16,355 nt of DNA from NCBI GenBank assembly GCA_965524675.1, contig CBERPN010000067.1, forward strand, positions 1 through 16,355, given 5' to 3'. The notes under the pieces were generated by a model, which searched no databases, was not told the DNA's origin, and saw nothing but the letters and a program-made list of their open reading frames with translations. A program made the position numbers and the translations under genes. Of the stretch, positions 1-6,358 are shown in pieces; position 1 is the stretch's first letter; each line of letters begins with the position of its first letter. The DNA comes from CALLQB01 sp036479275 (GTDB lineage: Bacteria > Actinomycetota > Acidimicrobiia > Acidimicrobiales > SHLQ01).

Positions 1-1
1 G

Positions 2-1738
2 CAGGTCGAGTTCGGGGGCGAGCTACCCACGATCCTCAAGGAGCGCACCACCGGGCCAGCCGAAGCCATCGGCATCATCGCCGCCATGATTATCCTGTTC
101 ATAACCTTCCGTAGCTTCTACTCGGCCGCCCTGCCCCTCGCTATGGCCATCCTTGGTCTAGCGGTTGGCCTATCGATCGTGGGACTACTCGGATCGCTCA
201 TCGACATCCCATCGGTCGCTCCCCGCCTAGGAACAATGATCGGGCTGGGCGTCGGGATCGACTACGCGCTGTTCATCCTCAGTCGCCACCGCGACAACCT
301 CGAGGCCGGAATGCCCAACGAGGAATCGATCGGGATCACAAACGCCACCGCCGGTCAGGCCGTAGCGGTTGCCGGCGGAACCGTTGTAGTTGCGATCCTC
401 GGTCTTCAACTCGCGGGCATCCCCTTTGTCGCCGCCCTCGGATATTCGGCATCGATCGTGGTGGCAGTAGCGGTGATCATTGCCATCTCGTTTCTGCCGG
501 CACTGCTCGCAGTCGCCGGAGAACGGGTACTCGCCCGCAAGGATCGTGGTCTGACCCACCGGACTGCAGAGATCGCCAATACAGCTGACGAAGTCGACGA
601 ATTAGATTTGGCTGAACACGGCGGCTGGGTTCGCTGGGCACATTGGGTGGCACACCACCCGTGGCGGTCGAGTATCGCCGCCACCGTCATCTTGTTAGTG
701 CTGGCCATCCCCACCCTCGATATGCGGTTAGGCCAGGCCGACGCCGGAACCGACCCCACCAGCACTACCCACCGTCGGGCATACGACCTACTAGCCGAAG
801 GTTTCGGCGACGGTTTCAACGGGCCGCTGCTATTGGTGGTCGACCTTGAACAGTCGACTGATTTGGCGGTGCTCGATGAGATCGCGAGCGCGGTTGGCGC
901 CGACCCCGGCATCCAAGCCGTCTCTCCCCCCGAGATAAACGAGGCAGGCGATACCGCCATCATCACCGCCATTCCCACCACCACACCCCAAGATGAAGCG
1001 ACCAGCGATCTGGTTCACCGACTTCGCGACACAACCCTTCCCGGAGCAACCGCCGATAGCGAGGCAACCGCACTGGTGGGTGGCCCCACCGCGGGATTCA
1101 TCGACCAGTCCGAGAAAATCTCTGACCGGCTGCCCTGGTTTATCGCCGCAGTCGTCGGCATGTCATTCATCTTGTTGATGGTGGTATTTCGCTCGCTGCT
1201 AGTTCCGCTCAAAGCCGCGGCGCTCAACCTGCTCGCCATCGGTGCTGCATATGGAGTGGTAGTGGCGGTGTTCCAGTGGGGCTGGGGGCTCTCGCTGATC
1301 GGGCTTGAAGAAACCGTCCCGATCGCTTCGTTCGTACCGATGATGATGTTCGCCATCCTCTTTGGACTGTCGATGGACTACGAGGTGTTCATCCTCTCCC
1401 GCATCCGCGAGGAATACCACAAGGGCCATAGCAACATCGACAGCGTGGTCGTTGGCCTGGGTGCTACCGCCAAGGTCATCACCGCAGCAGCGCTCATCAT
1501 GATCAGTGTCTTCCTTGGCTTCGTCGCCAGCGACGATCCGGTGGTCAAGATGATGGGCGTCGGCCTCGCCACCGCAGTGGCGGTCGATGCCACCATCGTA
1601 CGCATGGTCCTCGTGCCATCGACTATGGCTCTGGTCGGCGATCCCAACTGGTGGCTCCCGAAGTGGCTCGACCGGCTCCTGCCAAATCTCGACATCGAAG
1701 GCGGCCCGACCACCCAAGAGGTAGCAAAAGCTGCCTAG
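2..1738 (+). CDS. MMPL-family (RND superfamily) transporter, 5'-truncated by the window edge
   Basis: This is an inner-membrane MMPL/RND-type exporter, probably proton-driven and moving a lipid or hydrophobic compound; the substrate cannot be read from the sequence. The frame is open from base 2, so the ATG at 86 is internal and the true start lies upstream. About 578 residues are visible, roughly the C-terminal three quarters of a 700-750 aa protein. The two halves each carry a GxxxDY signature in a membrane segment (GVGIDYALFILSRHR in the first repeat, GLSMDYEVFILSRIREEY in the second), where the Asp-Tyr pair is the proton-relay site in MmpL3-like proteins. Between them lies an extracytoplasmic porter-type domain (roughly codons 240-370 of the visible part), followed by the second block of hydrophobic helices. 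The gene ends with TAG, 92 bases before the iron permease, with no convincing terminator between. The family is certain; any link to iron or the hydrogenase is not shown. Confidence 0.92.
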   Translation, partial: QVEFGGELPTILKERTTGPAEAIGIIAAMIILFITFRSFYSAALPLAMAILGLAVGLSIVGLLGSLIDIPSVAPRLGTMIGLGVGIDYALFILSRHRDNLEAGMPNEESIGITNATAGQAVAVAGGTVVVAILGLQLAGIPFVAALGYSASIVVAVAVIIAISFLPALLAVAGERVLARKDRGLTHRTAEIANTADEVDELDLAEHGGWVRWAHWVAHHPWRSSIAATVILLVLAIPTLDMRLGQADAGTDPTSTTHRRAYDLLAEGFGDGFNGPLLLVVDLEQSTDLAVLDEIASAVGADPGIQAVSPPEINEAGDTAIITAIPTTTPQDEATSDLVHRLRDTTLPGATADSEATALVGGPTAGFIDQSEKISDRLPWFIAAVVGMSFILLMVVFRSLLVPLKAAALNLLAIGAAYGVVVAVFQWGWGLSLIGLEETVPIASFVPMMMFAILFGLSMDYEVFILSRIREEYHKGHSNIDSVVVGLGATAKVITAAALIMISVFLGFVASDDPVVKMMGVGLATAVAVDATIVRMVLVPSTMALVGDPNWWLPKWLDRLLPNLDIEGGPTTQEVAKAA

Positions 1739-1793
1739 CGAACCAGTGTCAGAGTTGGCTTTGGAGACCTCCAGATCCGACACGAGTTCGGAG

Positions 1794-1822
1794 TTGCAAA
1801 TCGTGTTAAGTGTCCTTAACAT
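1794..1822 (+). promoter_or_regulatory. Candidate sigma70-type promoter of the iron permease, leaderless
   Basis: TTGCAA (1794-1799) and TAACAT (1817-1822) are separated by exactly 17 bases and fit a housekeeping -35/-10 pair (TTGnnn, TAnnnT). Only 8 bases separate the -10 from the ATG at 1831, and no Shine-Dalgarno sequence is present, so transcription probably begins at or next to the start codon, as is common in actinobacteria. The spacer and -10 are covered by the dyad at 1804-1821. This is inferred from spacing and consensus, without expression data. Confidence 0.55.
1804..1821. promoter_or_regulatory. Perfect dyad TGTTAAG-N4-CTTAACA, candidate DtxR/MntR-type operator
   Basis: The 18-bp site has two 7-bp arms, TGTTAAG and CTTAACA, in perfect inverted symmetry around TGTC. 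It overlaps the spacer and -10 of the permease promoter, where a bound repressor would block RNA polymerase. Size and A/T-rich TTAAG/CTTAA half-sites resemble DtxR/IdeR/MntR boxes, though the match to the classic IdeR consensus is only partial. The permease in cis and a DtxR-family gene converging on it (2768-3442) make metal-dependent repression the natural reading. It could instead serve another repressor. Confidence 0.55.
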
Positions 1823-1830
1823 AGACCGGT

Positions 1831-2700
1831 ATGGGAGCATCACTACTTATTACGTTACGTGAAGGCCTTGAGATGTCGCTGGTCGTCGCGATCATCGCGG
1901 CCTACTTGGTCAAGACCGACAAAGCCGATTACCTCAAGGCGATGTGGACTGGGGTGTTCGTCGCCATTGCGCTCAGCCTGATCACCGGGCTCATCTTCAA
2001 CGCCATCATCGGCGAGTTCGAGGGCAAGTGGGAACAAGCGATCGAAGGGGTGCTCGCATTCCTCGCGGTCGGCGTACTCACCTGGATGATCTTTTGGATG
2101 CGTCGCAACGCCAAGGACATTTCGGGCGACCTCCACAGCAAGATCGACGCCGCTTTAGCCAACTCTCCGATGTCGTTGTCGATCATTGCGTTCATAGCCG
2201 TCGCCCGCGAAGGCTTTGAGACCGTGCTGTTCCTGCTGGGCGCCGAAACCGGGTCGAGCTCGGGTGCGGAGGTGGTGATCGGCGGAATTATCGGCCTCGC
2301 CATAGCCACTGTGATCGGACTCGGGTTCTACACCGGCAGCTCTCGAATCGACCTAGCTCGCTTCTTCCAGATCACCGGTTTCCTGCTCATCTTGTTCGCG
2401 GCCGGACTGTTCGCCAAGGGACTACACGAATTCCGCGAGTTGTTCGACATCGAGGCATCGATCATTGCCAGCAGGGTGTGGGAAGTAACGTCTGGCCCCT
2501 TTGCCAAGGGTTCGACTCTTCACGACTTCCTAAAGGGTCTGTTTGGCTGGAGCCCGAACCCTGAGCGCATAAGAGTGTTCGGCTACTTCGCCTACCTGAT
2601 CCCAGTCACCTGGCTGTTCTACCGCGGAACGCCCAGAGCCGATCAGCCCACTAAAAGCGAACACCCAACTAGCGAAACCGAGTCGCTCGCAAAATCGTAA
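1831..2700 (+). CDS. FTR1/EfeU-family iron permease
   Basis: This is a 289-aa multi-pass inner-membrane iron permease of the FTR1/EfeU type. Both family signatures are present: REGLE at residues 10-14 in helix 1 and REGFE at residues 126-130. Their Glu residues are the iron-coordinating positions known from yeast Ftr1 and EfeU. The length and the opening MGASLLITLREGLE match the family, so the ATG at 1831 is well supported. The C-terminal tail (about residue 266 onward) is hydrophilic. No EfeO or EfeB partner is adjacent, so it may act alone or with a partner elsewhere. It appears to be monocistronic: its own promoter with an operator-like dyad lies immediately upstream and a strong intrinsic terminator follows 16 bases after the stop. 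A role in Fe(II)/Fe(III) uptake is family knowledge; metal-dependent control is inferred from the operator. Confidence 0.93.
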   Translation: MGASLLITLREGLEMSLVVAIIAAYLVKTDKADYLKAMWTGVFVAIALSLITGLIFNAIIGEFEGKWEQAIEGVLAFLAVGVLTWMIFWMRRNAKDISGDLHSKIDAALANSPMSLSIIAFIAVAREGFETVLFLLGAETGSSSGAEVVIGGIIGLAIATVIGLGFYTGSSRIDLARFFQITGFLLILFAAGLFAKGLHEFRELFDIEASIIASRVWEVTSGPFAKGSTLHDFLKGLFGWSPNPERIRVFGYFAYLIPVTWLFYRGTPRADQPTKSEHPTSETESLAKS

Positions 2701-2716
2701 GCCCCAGACAGACCTA

Positions 2717-2760
2717 CTGCCAGCGAGGATCGCCCCTATAGGGGCGTTTTTAGCTGGCAG
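2717..2760 (+). terminator. Nested-hairpin intrinsic terminator after the iron permease
   Basis: The inner stem CGCCCC-TATA-GGGGCG (2731-2746) is followed directly by five T residues (2747-2751), a textbook rho-independent terminator for the plus strand. A second perfect 8-bp pair, CTGCCAGC (2717-2724) with GCTGGCAG (2753-2760), encloses it. The outer stem would form only after the U-tract and is strand-symmetric, so it may also help end transcripts of the converging DtxR-family gene, whose stop is 8 bases away. On the minus strand no U-run follows, so that direction is less certain. Confidence 0.85.
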
Positions 2761-2767
2761 AACGGTA

Positions 2768-3442
2768 CTAGTTGGCTGTTACCAGGATTCGGGCTGCCGT
2801 GAATGCACCGATTCCGACTGCGGATTCGCCCATCGACACGGTGAGGGTGCCGTCGGGGGCTATCGACAGCACGGTTCCCGATTGGCCGGGAACGATTCGA
2901 GATCGCTCTAGAAATTCGAGTTGGCCCTGCTGAAACTCGAGTTCCTCGGGAATGCGCTCGACCGTGAACCCTCCGTTGGGTTGAACCTCAACCAACGGTC
3001 GCGTGCCCTCGGGCGCCGTATAGCCTGCACCGGGAATTGGATTGCCGTGCGGACAGGTCTGGGGATTATTGAGCACCCGAAGCAATGCTGCTTCGACAAC
3101 CGGTGAGATCACGTGCTCCCAGCGACCGGCTTCATGATGAGAGTCGGTCCAACTAAGGCCCAGGATTTCAGTGAGAAAGCACTCGGCGATCCGATGGCGC
3201 CGCACCACGGTAGTGGCCAACACTCGGCCATCGACAGTGAGGTCGATGATGCCGTTGTCGTAGATCTGGACAAGCTCGGACTCTTGCATGCGTTTGATCA
3301 TCTCGGACACAGCGGGCCGAGACACGTCGAGCCGCTCGGCGATGCGGGCCTGGATTACGTCGATCCCGTCCTCGGCCAACCCGAAAATGGTTTCGCTGTA
3401 CTCCTCGAAGGCCGGATGATGCTCCGACGGCTCGTAACCCAT
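2768..3442 (-). CDS. DtxR/MntR-family metal-dependent transcriptional regulator
   Basis: This is a 224-aa DtxR-like repressor with three parts: an N-terminal winged helix-turn-helix (about residues 12-75, core IAERLDVSRPAVSEMIKRM), the metal-binding dimerisation domain (about 76-140, ending in the family motif GNPIPG) and a C-terminal FeoA/SH3-like domain (about 150-224). Aligned by eye to C. diphtheriae DtxR with a constant offset of 4, the ancillary-site ligands are kept (H83, E87, H102) and so are E109 and H110 of the primary site. The DtxR Met10 position is Glu14 and the Cys102 position is Gly106, so its metal preference may differ from Fe-sensing DtxR. The likely target is the dyad in front of the convergent iron permease. 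TAGCTT lies 6 bases before the ATG and could be a -10 for a leaderless transcript. The family is certain; metal and regulon are inferred. Confidence 0.92.
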   Translation of the reverse strand: MGYEPSEHHPAFEEYSETIFGLAEDGIDVIQARIAERLDVSRPAVSEMIKRMQESELVQIYDNGIIDLTVDGRVLATTVVRRHRIAECFLTEILGLSWTDSHHEAGRWEHVISPVVEAALLRVLNNPQTCPHGNPIPGAGYTAPEGTRPLVEVQPNGGFTVERIPEELEFQQGQLEFLERSRIVPGQSGTVLSIAPDGTLTVSMGESAVGIGAFTAARILVTAN

Positions 3443-3448
3443 GCACCA

Positions 3449-3454
3449 AAGCTA
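3449..3454 (-). promoter_or_regulatory. Candidate -10 element (TAGCTT) of the DtxR-family gene
   Basis: On the minus strand TAGCTT fits TAnnnT and stands 6 bases before the ATG at 3442, implying a start of transcription at the start codon. A GGGAGG run lies about 15 bases before the ATG, too far for a normal ribosome-binding site. No good -35 is visible, so support is weak. Confidence 0.3.
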
Positions 3455-3486
3455 GTCCCTCCCCCGAAACTTGGTGGCCCACAATT

Positions 3487-3616
3487 GGGGTCAAGTCTCT
3501 TCTTTTGCCTAGTTGCTGGACCAGCGAGGCCGGCCGGTCGTGGGCACCGACGGATCGGCGGGGGTCTCGGGTCGCCTACCGGCGCGCTTACTTGACGAAA
3601 GAAGAGACTTGACCCC
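3487..3616. repeat. 130-bp element bounded by perfect 19-bp inverted repeats (MITE/REP-like)
   Basis: GGGGTCAAGTCTCTTCTTT (3487-3505) recurs exactly as its reverse complement at 3598-3616, enclosing 92 GC-rich bases. It fills most of the 179-base gap between the DtxR-family gene and the maleylpyruvate isomerase-like gene, ending 5 bases after the latter's stop. GGGGTC-bounded inverted repeats of this look are often found around Y1/IS200-like (REP-associated) transposases in environmental genomes, but the spacer is far too short for a transposase and shows no recognisable remnant. A non-autonomous mobile element or remnant is the best guess. The repeat could also form a very long stem, acting as a transcription terminator. 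No flanking target duplication was recognised. Confidence 0.75.
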
Positions 3617-3621
3617 GTTAG

Positions 3622-4290
3622 CTACTCGTCGATATCGGAAGCGGAGGGCGGGCCGTAGCTGCTTATCATCTCGATGTGCTCGGCAGGGTCGCCATCCCAG
3701 TTCATCGCACCGACTTGGGCTCGACTTCGACGTCCGGTCATCGCCCTCAACAGATCGAAGGCCGAGCCACTCAGCACCACCTCGGCATCGCCCGACCCGC
3801 GACGATCTCCGTCGACAACAACCGCAGCCTCGGTAAGTTCTGACTTCGCTACGCGATCGAGGAATCGGTCGGCGTAACGCTCGGCCGATATCGTCACCTC
3901 TGGCCCAACCCGATTGCCGGGATGAGCTATCGCCAAACGAATGTCGTGCTCGTGGGTAACCAAATCGGCAACCAACGCCAACGCCAAGTCTGGCTCAGCC
4001 GCAAAGAACTCGTCCAAGAAATCGGACAAATCAACCCACTCGGCTAGGAGGTCATCGACACTCATACCCTTGCGGCTCTCAACCTGTGCTGCGGTCCAGT
4101 CATCGCCACCCGAGCCTTCCCGTCTATCGGCCTTGAAGTCGGCGCCGATGCCAACCACGTGGGCCAACACGTCGGTTGGGGTCCATTCGGGGCAGGTAGG
4201 AACCCGCAGTTGTGCTTGTTCAGCGATCATCGAGCCACACAACTCGACCATGGAACTCTGAACGGATCGGTACATCTCGGTTGCATTCAT
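3622..4290 (-). CDS. Mycothiol-dependent maleylpyruvate isomerase-family (DinB-fold) protein
   Basis: This 222-aa cytoplasmic protein belongs to the maleylpyruvate isomerase N-terminal/DinB-like superfamily, whose actinobacterial members are mycothiol-dependent metalloenzymes or thiol-transferases of mostly unknown substrate. The diagnostic N-terminal helix motif CPEWTPTDVLAHVVG is present at about residues 33-47. Downstream THEHDIRLAIAHPG supplies further His residues expected around the metal, and a C-terminal part with GSAFDLLRAMTGRRS (an SCP2-like tail typical of the family) follows. The ATG at 4290 gives the normal N-terminus, with TACGTT 6 bases upstream as a possible leaderless -10. 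It is separated from the hydrogenase operon by 89 bases containing a perfect palindrome and is probably its own unit. The presence of this family supports a mycothiol-producing, hence actinobacterial, host. The specific reaction is unknown. Confidence 0.85.
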   Translation of the reverse strand: MNATEMYRSVQSSMVELCGSMIAEQAQLRVPTCPEWTPTDVLAHVVGIGADFKADRREGSGGDDWTAAQVESRKGMSVDDLLAEWVDLSDFLDEFFAAEPDLALALVADLVTHEHDIRLAIAHPGNRVGPEVTISAERYADRFLDRVAKSELTEAAVVVDGDRRGSGDAEVVLSGSAFDLLRAMTGRRSRAQVGAMNWDGDPAEHIEMISSYGPPSASDIDE

Positions 4291-4296
4291 CGCGAC

Positions 4297-4302
4297 AACG
4301 TA
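4297..4302 (-). promoter_or_regulatory. Candidate -10 element (TACGTT) of the maleylpyruvate isomerase-like gene
   Basis: On the minus strand TACGTT fits TAnnnT and is 6 bases before the ATG at 4290, again implying a leaderless transcript; no Shine-Dalgarno sequence is present. There is no good -35 at the expected distance, and the perfect palindrome begins about 24 bases further upstream, where an activator might bind. Weak support. Confidence 0.3.
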
Positions 4303-4326
4303 GCCGTCCTATGGATTTTCGGTGGA

Positions 4327-4351
4327 GTTACCCACACTGAGTGTGGGTAAC
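4327..4351. repeat. Perfect 25-bp palindrome (12-bp arms, 1-base centre)
   Basis: GTTACCCACACT (4327-4338) and AGTGTGGGTAAC (4340-4351) are exact inverted copies around G4339. The site lies 28 bases after the stop of the nickel permease gene and 36 bases before the start of the maleylpyruvate isomerase-like gene, both on the minus strand. As RNA it would form a roughly 10-bp hairpin, so it could be the terminator of the hydrogenase operon, but no U-run follows on either strand. Alternatively it is an operator just upstream of the next gene's promoter. Its perfect symmetry as DNA favours a protein-binding site, and both roles are possible. Confidence 0.7.
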
Positions 4352-4379
4352 TAGCCCGAGATTGGTTTGGTTCTCGGCG

Positions 4380-5300
4380 TCAGCTCAAAATTTCAGGCAA
4401 CAATTCGGTTCCCGTGAGCAGGAGTGTTCCCATCGCCACAGAAACAAGGCCGACGACAACAGCAATGGTCGCGTAAACCAGAAAGTTCCGTTCGGCGTGC
4501 AACAGCCCGAATCCGGCAAGCGCCGCCAACGCCGAGTTCGCTAGTAGTAGCCCAGCGACCCAAGCCAACAGCAGGACGAGTCCCGGTGAGGCTCCGACAA
4601 TCGAGGTCGATGCGACGAAGACTGCTATCTGGGTTGGACTCTCGAAGCCGATTCCATGAAGAACCCCGATCCCCGCAGCGGTTCCGTTGCCGGTGCTGAC
4701 CCTCACATCCTCACCCAGAGACAATTCGTGAGTGTGACTATGGCGGTGTCGAGTTATGCGAGCTTGCGACAGCGATCCCCATCGACTTCGGAATCCTGCC
4801 AGCTGACGATCGGGCACCTGCGCGAGCGCGTGGGCGTGGTCGTGTGCCTGATGGTGGTCATGGGTTAGCGATTCGCTATGCGGGTGGGCATGGTCGTGTT
4901 CGACGACGACGCTGCGCCGCCGCGACACGTTTCGTACCCGCCGCAATCCGGCGAATGTTCCGTTGAGTATAAGAATCCAACGGCTACGAAGTCGAAAGTC
5001 GCGGCCGCTGCGCAACAAGTCGAAGATGATCCAGGCTCCCATCGCGACCAGGGTGAGGCCAACAAAGCGACCCATCCACACATCGGCTCCGCTGGGGAGG
5101 TTCGCTCCGAACAAGATTGCCAATACACCAAGACCAAAGACCACCGCGGCATGACCGCTGGCGTAGAGAAACGACAGCACGAACCCGCGTCGCCGATTCT
5201 CAGCTGAGCTGCTCAGGTCGGCGATGGCGGCAATATGGTCCCAATCGACGCCGTGGCGAAAGCCCAGCGACAGCGCCGTAAGTATCAGCCCAGTAGTCAT
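4380..5300 (-). CDS. NiCoT-type nickel/cobalt permease with His-rich loop
   Basis: This 306-aa inner-membrane permease probably imports Ni2+ for the hydrogenase. RHGVDWDHI (residues 15-23) in the first hydrophobic segment matches the NiCoT signature (RHA-x-DADHI) with its H-x4-DH metal ligands, and GIGFESPTQIAVF (217-229) matches the LGFDTATEI region of HoxN/NixA. The loop between the membrane blocks is strongly His-rich, with ten His in residues 135-157 and four more in 185-191, a likely nickel-binding segment. The start is the ATG at 5300, which shares its A with the hypE stop (TGATG). The open frame continues upstream inside hypE, but that extension is Arg/His-rich, hydrophilic and unlike a transporter N-terminus. 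As last gene of the hydrogenase operon, its role in nickel supply follows from context. Cobalt transport cannot be excluded. Confidence 0.87.
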   Translation of the reverse strand: MTTGLILTALSLGFRHGVDWDHIAAIADLSSSAENRRRGFVLSFLYASGHAAVVFGLGVLAILFGANLPSGADVWMGRFVGLTLVAMGAWIIFDLLRSGRDFRLRSRWILILNGTFAGLRRVRNVSRRRSVVVEHDHAHPHSESLTHDHHQAHDHAHALAQVPDRQLAGFRSRWGSLSQARITRHRHSHTHELSLGEDVRVSTGNGTAAGIGVLHGIGFESPTQIAVFVASTSIVGASPGLVLLLAWVAGLLLANSALAALAGFGLLHAERNFLVYATIAVVVGLVSVAMGTLLLTGTELLPEILS

Positions 5301-6358
5301 CAACAGATTCTGGGTAGTTGTTCGCCGAGGGGTAGGTCGACGACCCGGATGGCTCCGAAGGTGGTCTTGGCGGTGACCACCCCCGGATGCTGGTCGGTGA
5401 CCGTGCCGATCACGCAAGCTTCGGTGCCGTGTTCGTGATCGTGCATTGCCGACATCACCGGGTCGAGATCACGCTCGGCAACGAAGGCGACCAGTCGACC
5501 TTCGTTGGCGATGCTCATCGCATCGAGTCCTAGGAACGAACAGGCGGCCGCCACCTCGGCCGGTACTGGAATGGATGCCTCCTCATAGGAGATTCCAACG
5601 GCGGCTGTGGCAGCAATTTCGCATAGCGAGGCAGTGACTCCCCCGCGGGTTGGGTCGCGCAGCACGTGGATATCGGGCACCGCCGCCAACATAGCGGCCA
5701 CCAGCCCGTTGAGCGGGGCGCAGTCGGTGCGAGTCTCGGTACCGAACTCGAGTCCTTCGCGTTGCGACATCACCGCCACGCCGTGCAGCCCAATCGGTCC
5801 ACTCAGTATCACCACATCGCCCTTCGTAGCCCGCGATGGTCGGATATCGATTCCCTCGGGGATGATCCCAACCCCTGCAGTATTGATGTAGATGCCATCG
5901 CCATGGCCCTGCTCGACAACCTTGGTGTCGCCCGTCGCGATCGGCACCCCTGCGGTACGGGCGGCCGCGCCCATAGCCTCAGCTACCCGGCCGAGAGTGT
6001 CGAGCTTCAATCCCTCTTCGAGGATGAACCCGGCACTGAGCGCTATCGGCTGCGCGCCCGACATCGAGACGTCGTTGATGGTTCCGTTTACAGCCAAGTC
6101 GCCAATGCAGCCGCCGGGAAAGAAGAGCGGTTGCACAACGTAGGAATCGGTTGAGAATGCCAAACGTTCGCCGCTGACCTGCAGGGTGGCAGCGTCGAGC
6201 AACTCCGCCGTCGTGCCGCTGCTAAAGGCAGGAAGGAAAAGGTGTTCGACCAACTCGGCCGAGAGCTTTCCGCCACCGCCGTGGCCGAGAATTATTCGAT
6301 CGGTGTCACGTAGCGGAAGCGGACACGTCCAGCCCTCGAAGTCGGGAGCGTCAGCCAA
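5300..6358 (-). CDS. hypE: Hydrogenase maturation protein HypE
   Basis: HypE dehydrates the carbamoyl group that HypF loads on its C-terminal Cys into a thiocyanate, the source of the active-site cyanide ligands. The protein (352 aa) has the PurM-like ATP-binding fold: GHGGGGKLS near the N-terminus, then FSTDSYVV, GGCIGDLAVNGTINDVSMSG, a central DPTRGGV motif and the obligatory C-terminal PRIC ending in the acceptor Cys. I chose the TTG at 6358: it gives a normal HypE N-terminus (FEGWTCPLPLRD follows within a few residues), overlaps the hypD stop by 8 bases and has GAGG 6 bases upstream. An ATG further upstream (6442) would add 28 Arg-rich residues inside hypD and is unlikely. It shares one base with the next start (TGATG). 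Confidence 0.93.
   Translation of the reverse strand: MADAPDFEGWTCPLPLRDTDRIILGHGGGGKLSAELVEHLFLPAFSSGTTAELLDAATLQVSGERLAFSTDSYVVQPLFFPGGCIGDLAVNGTINDVSMSGAQPIALSAGFILEEGLKLDTLGRVAEAMGAAARTAGVPIATGDTKVVEQGHGDGIYINTAGVGIIPEGIDIRPSRATKGDVVILSGPIGLHGVAVMSQREGLEFGTETRTDCAPLNGLVAAMLAAVPDIHVLRDPTRGGVTASLCEIAATAAVGISYEEASIPVPAEVAAACSFLGLDAMSIANEGRLVAFVAERDLDPVMSAMHDHEHGTEACVIGTVTDQHPGVVTAKTTFGAIRVVDLPLGEQLPRIC

Noticed and set aside
1739..1793. Possible terminator after the MMPL transporter gene
   Set aside because: Only a TGGAG/CTCCA pair with a 2-base loop and a distant GTGTC/GACAC pair were found, with no T-run; not convincing.
1199..1843. Long minus-strand open frames opposite the MMPL transporter (also 406-984 and 1378-1713)
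   Set aside because: They are antisense to a clear membrane protein, have low-complexity His/Asp/Glu or Ser/Thr-rich translations and match no family.
3113..3595. 160-aa plus-strand open frame across the DtxR-family gene and the inverted-repeat element
   Set aside because: It is opposite a certain DtxR coding sequence and its translation has no recognisable domain; the gene on the other strand explains the region.
5301..5417. 39-residue N-terminal extension of the nickel permease
   Set aside because: It is hydrophilic, Arg/His-rich and inside hypE; the ATG at 5300 gives a proper first membrane helix.
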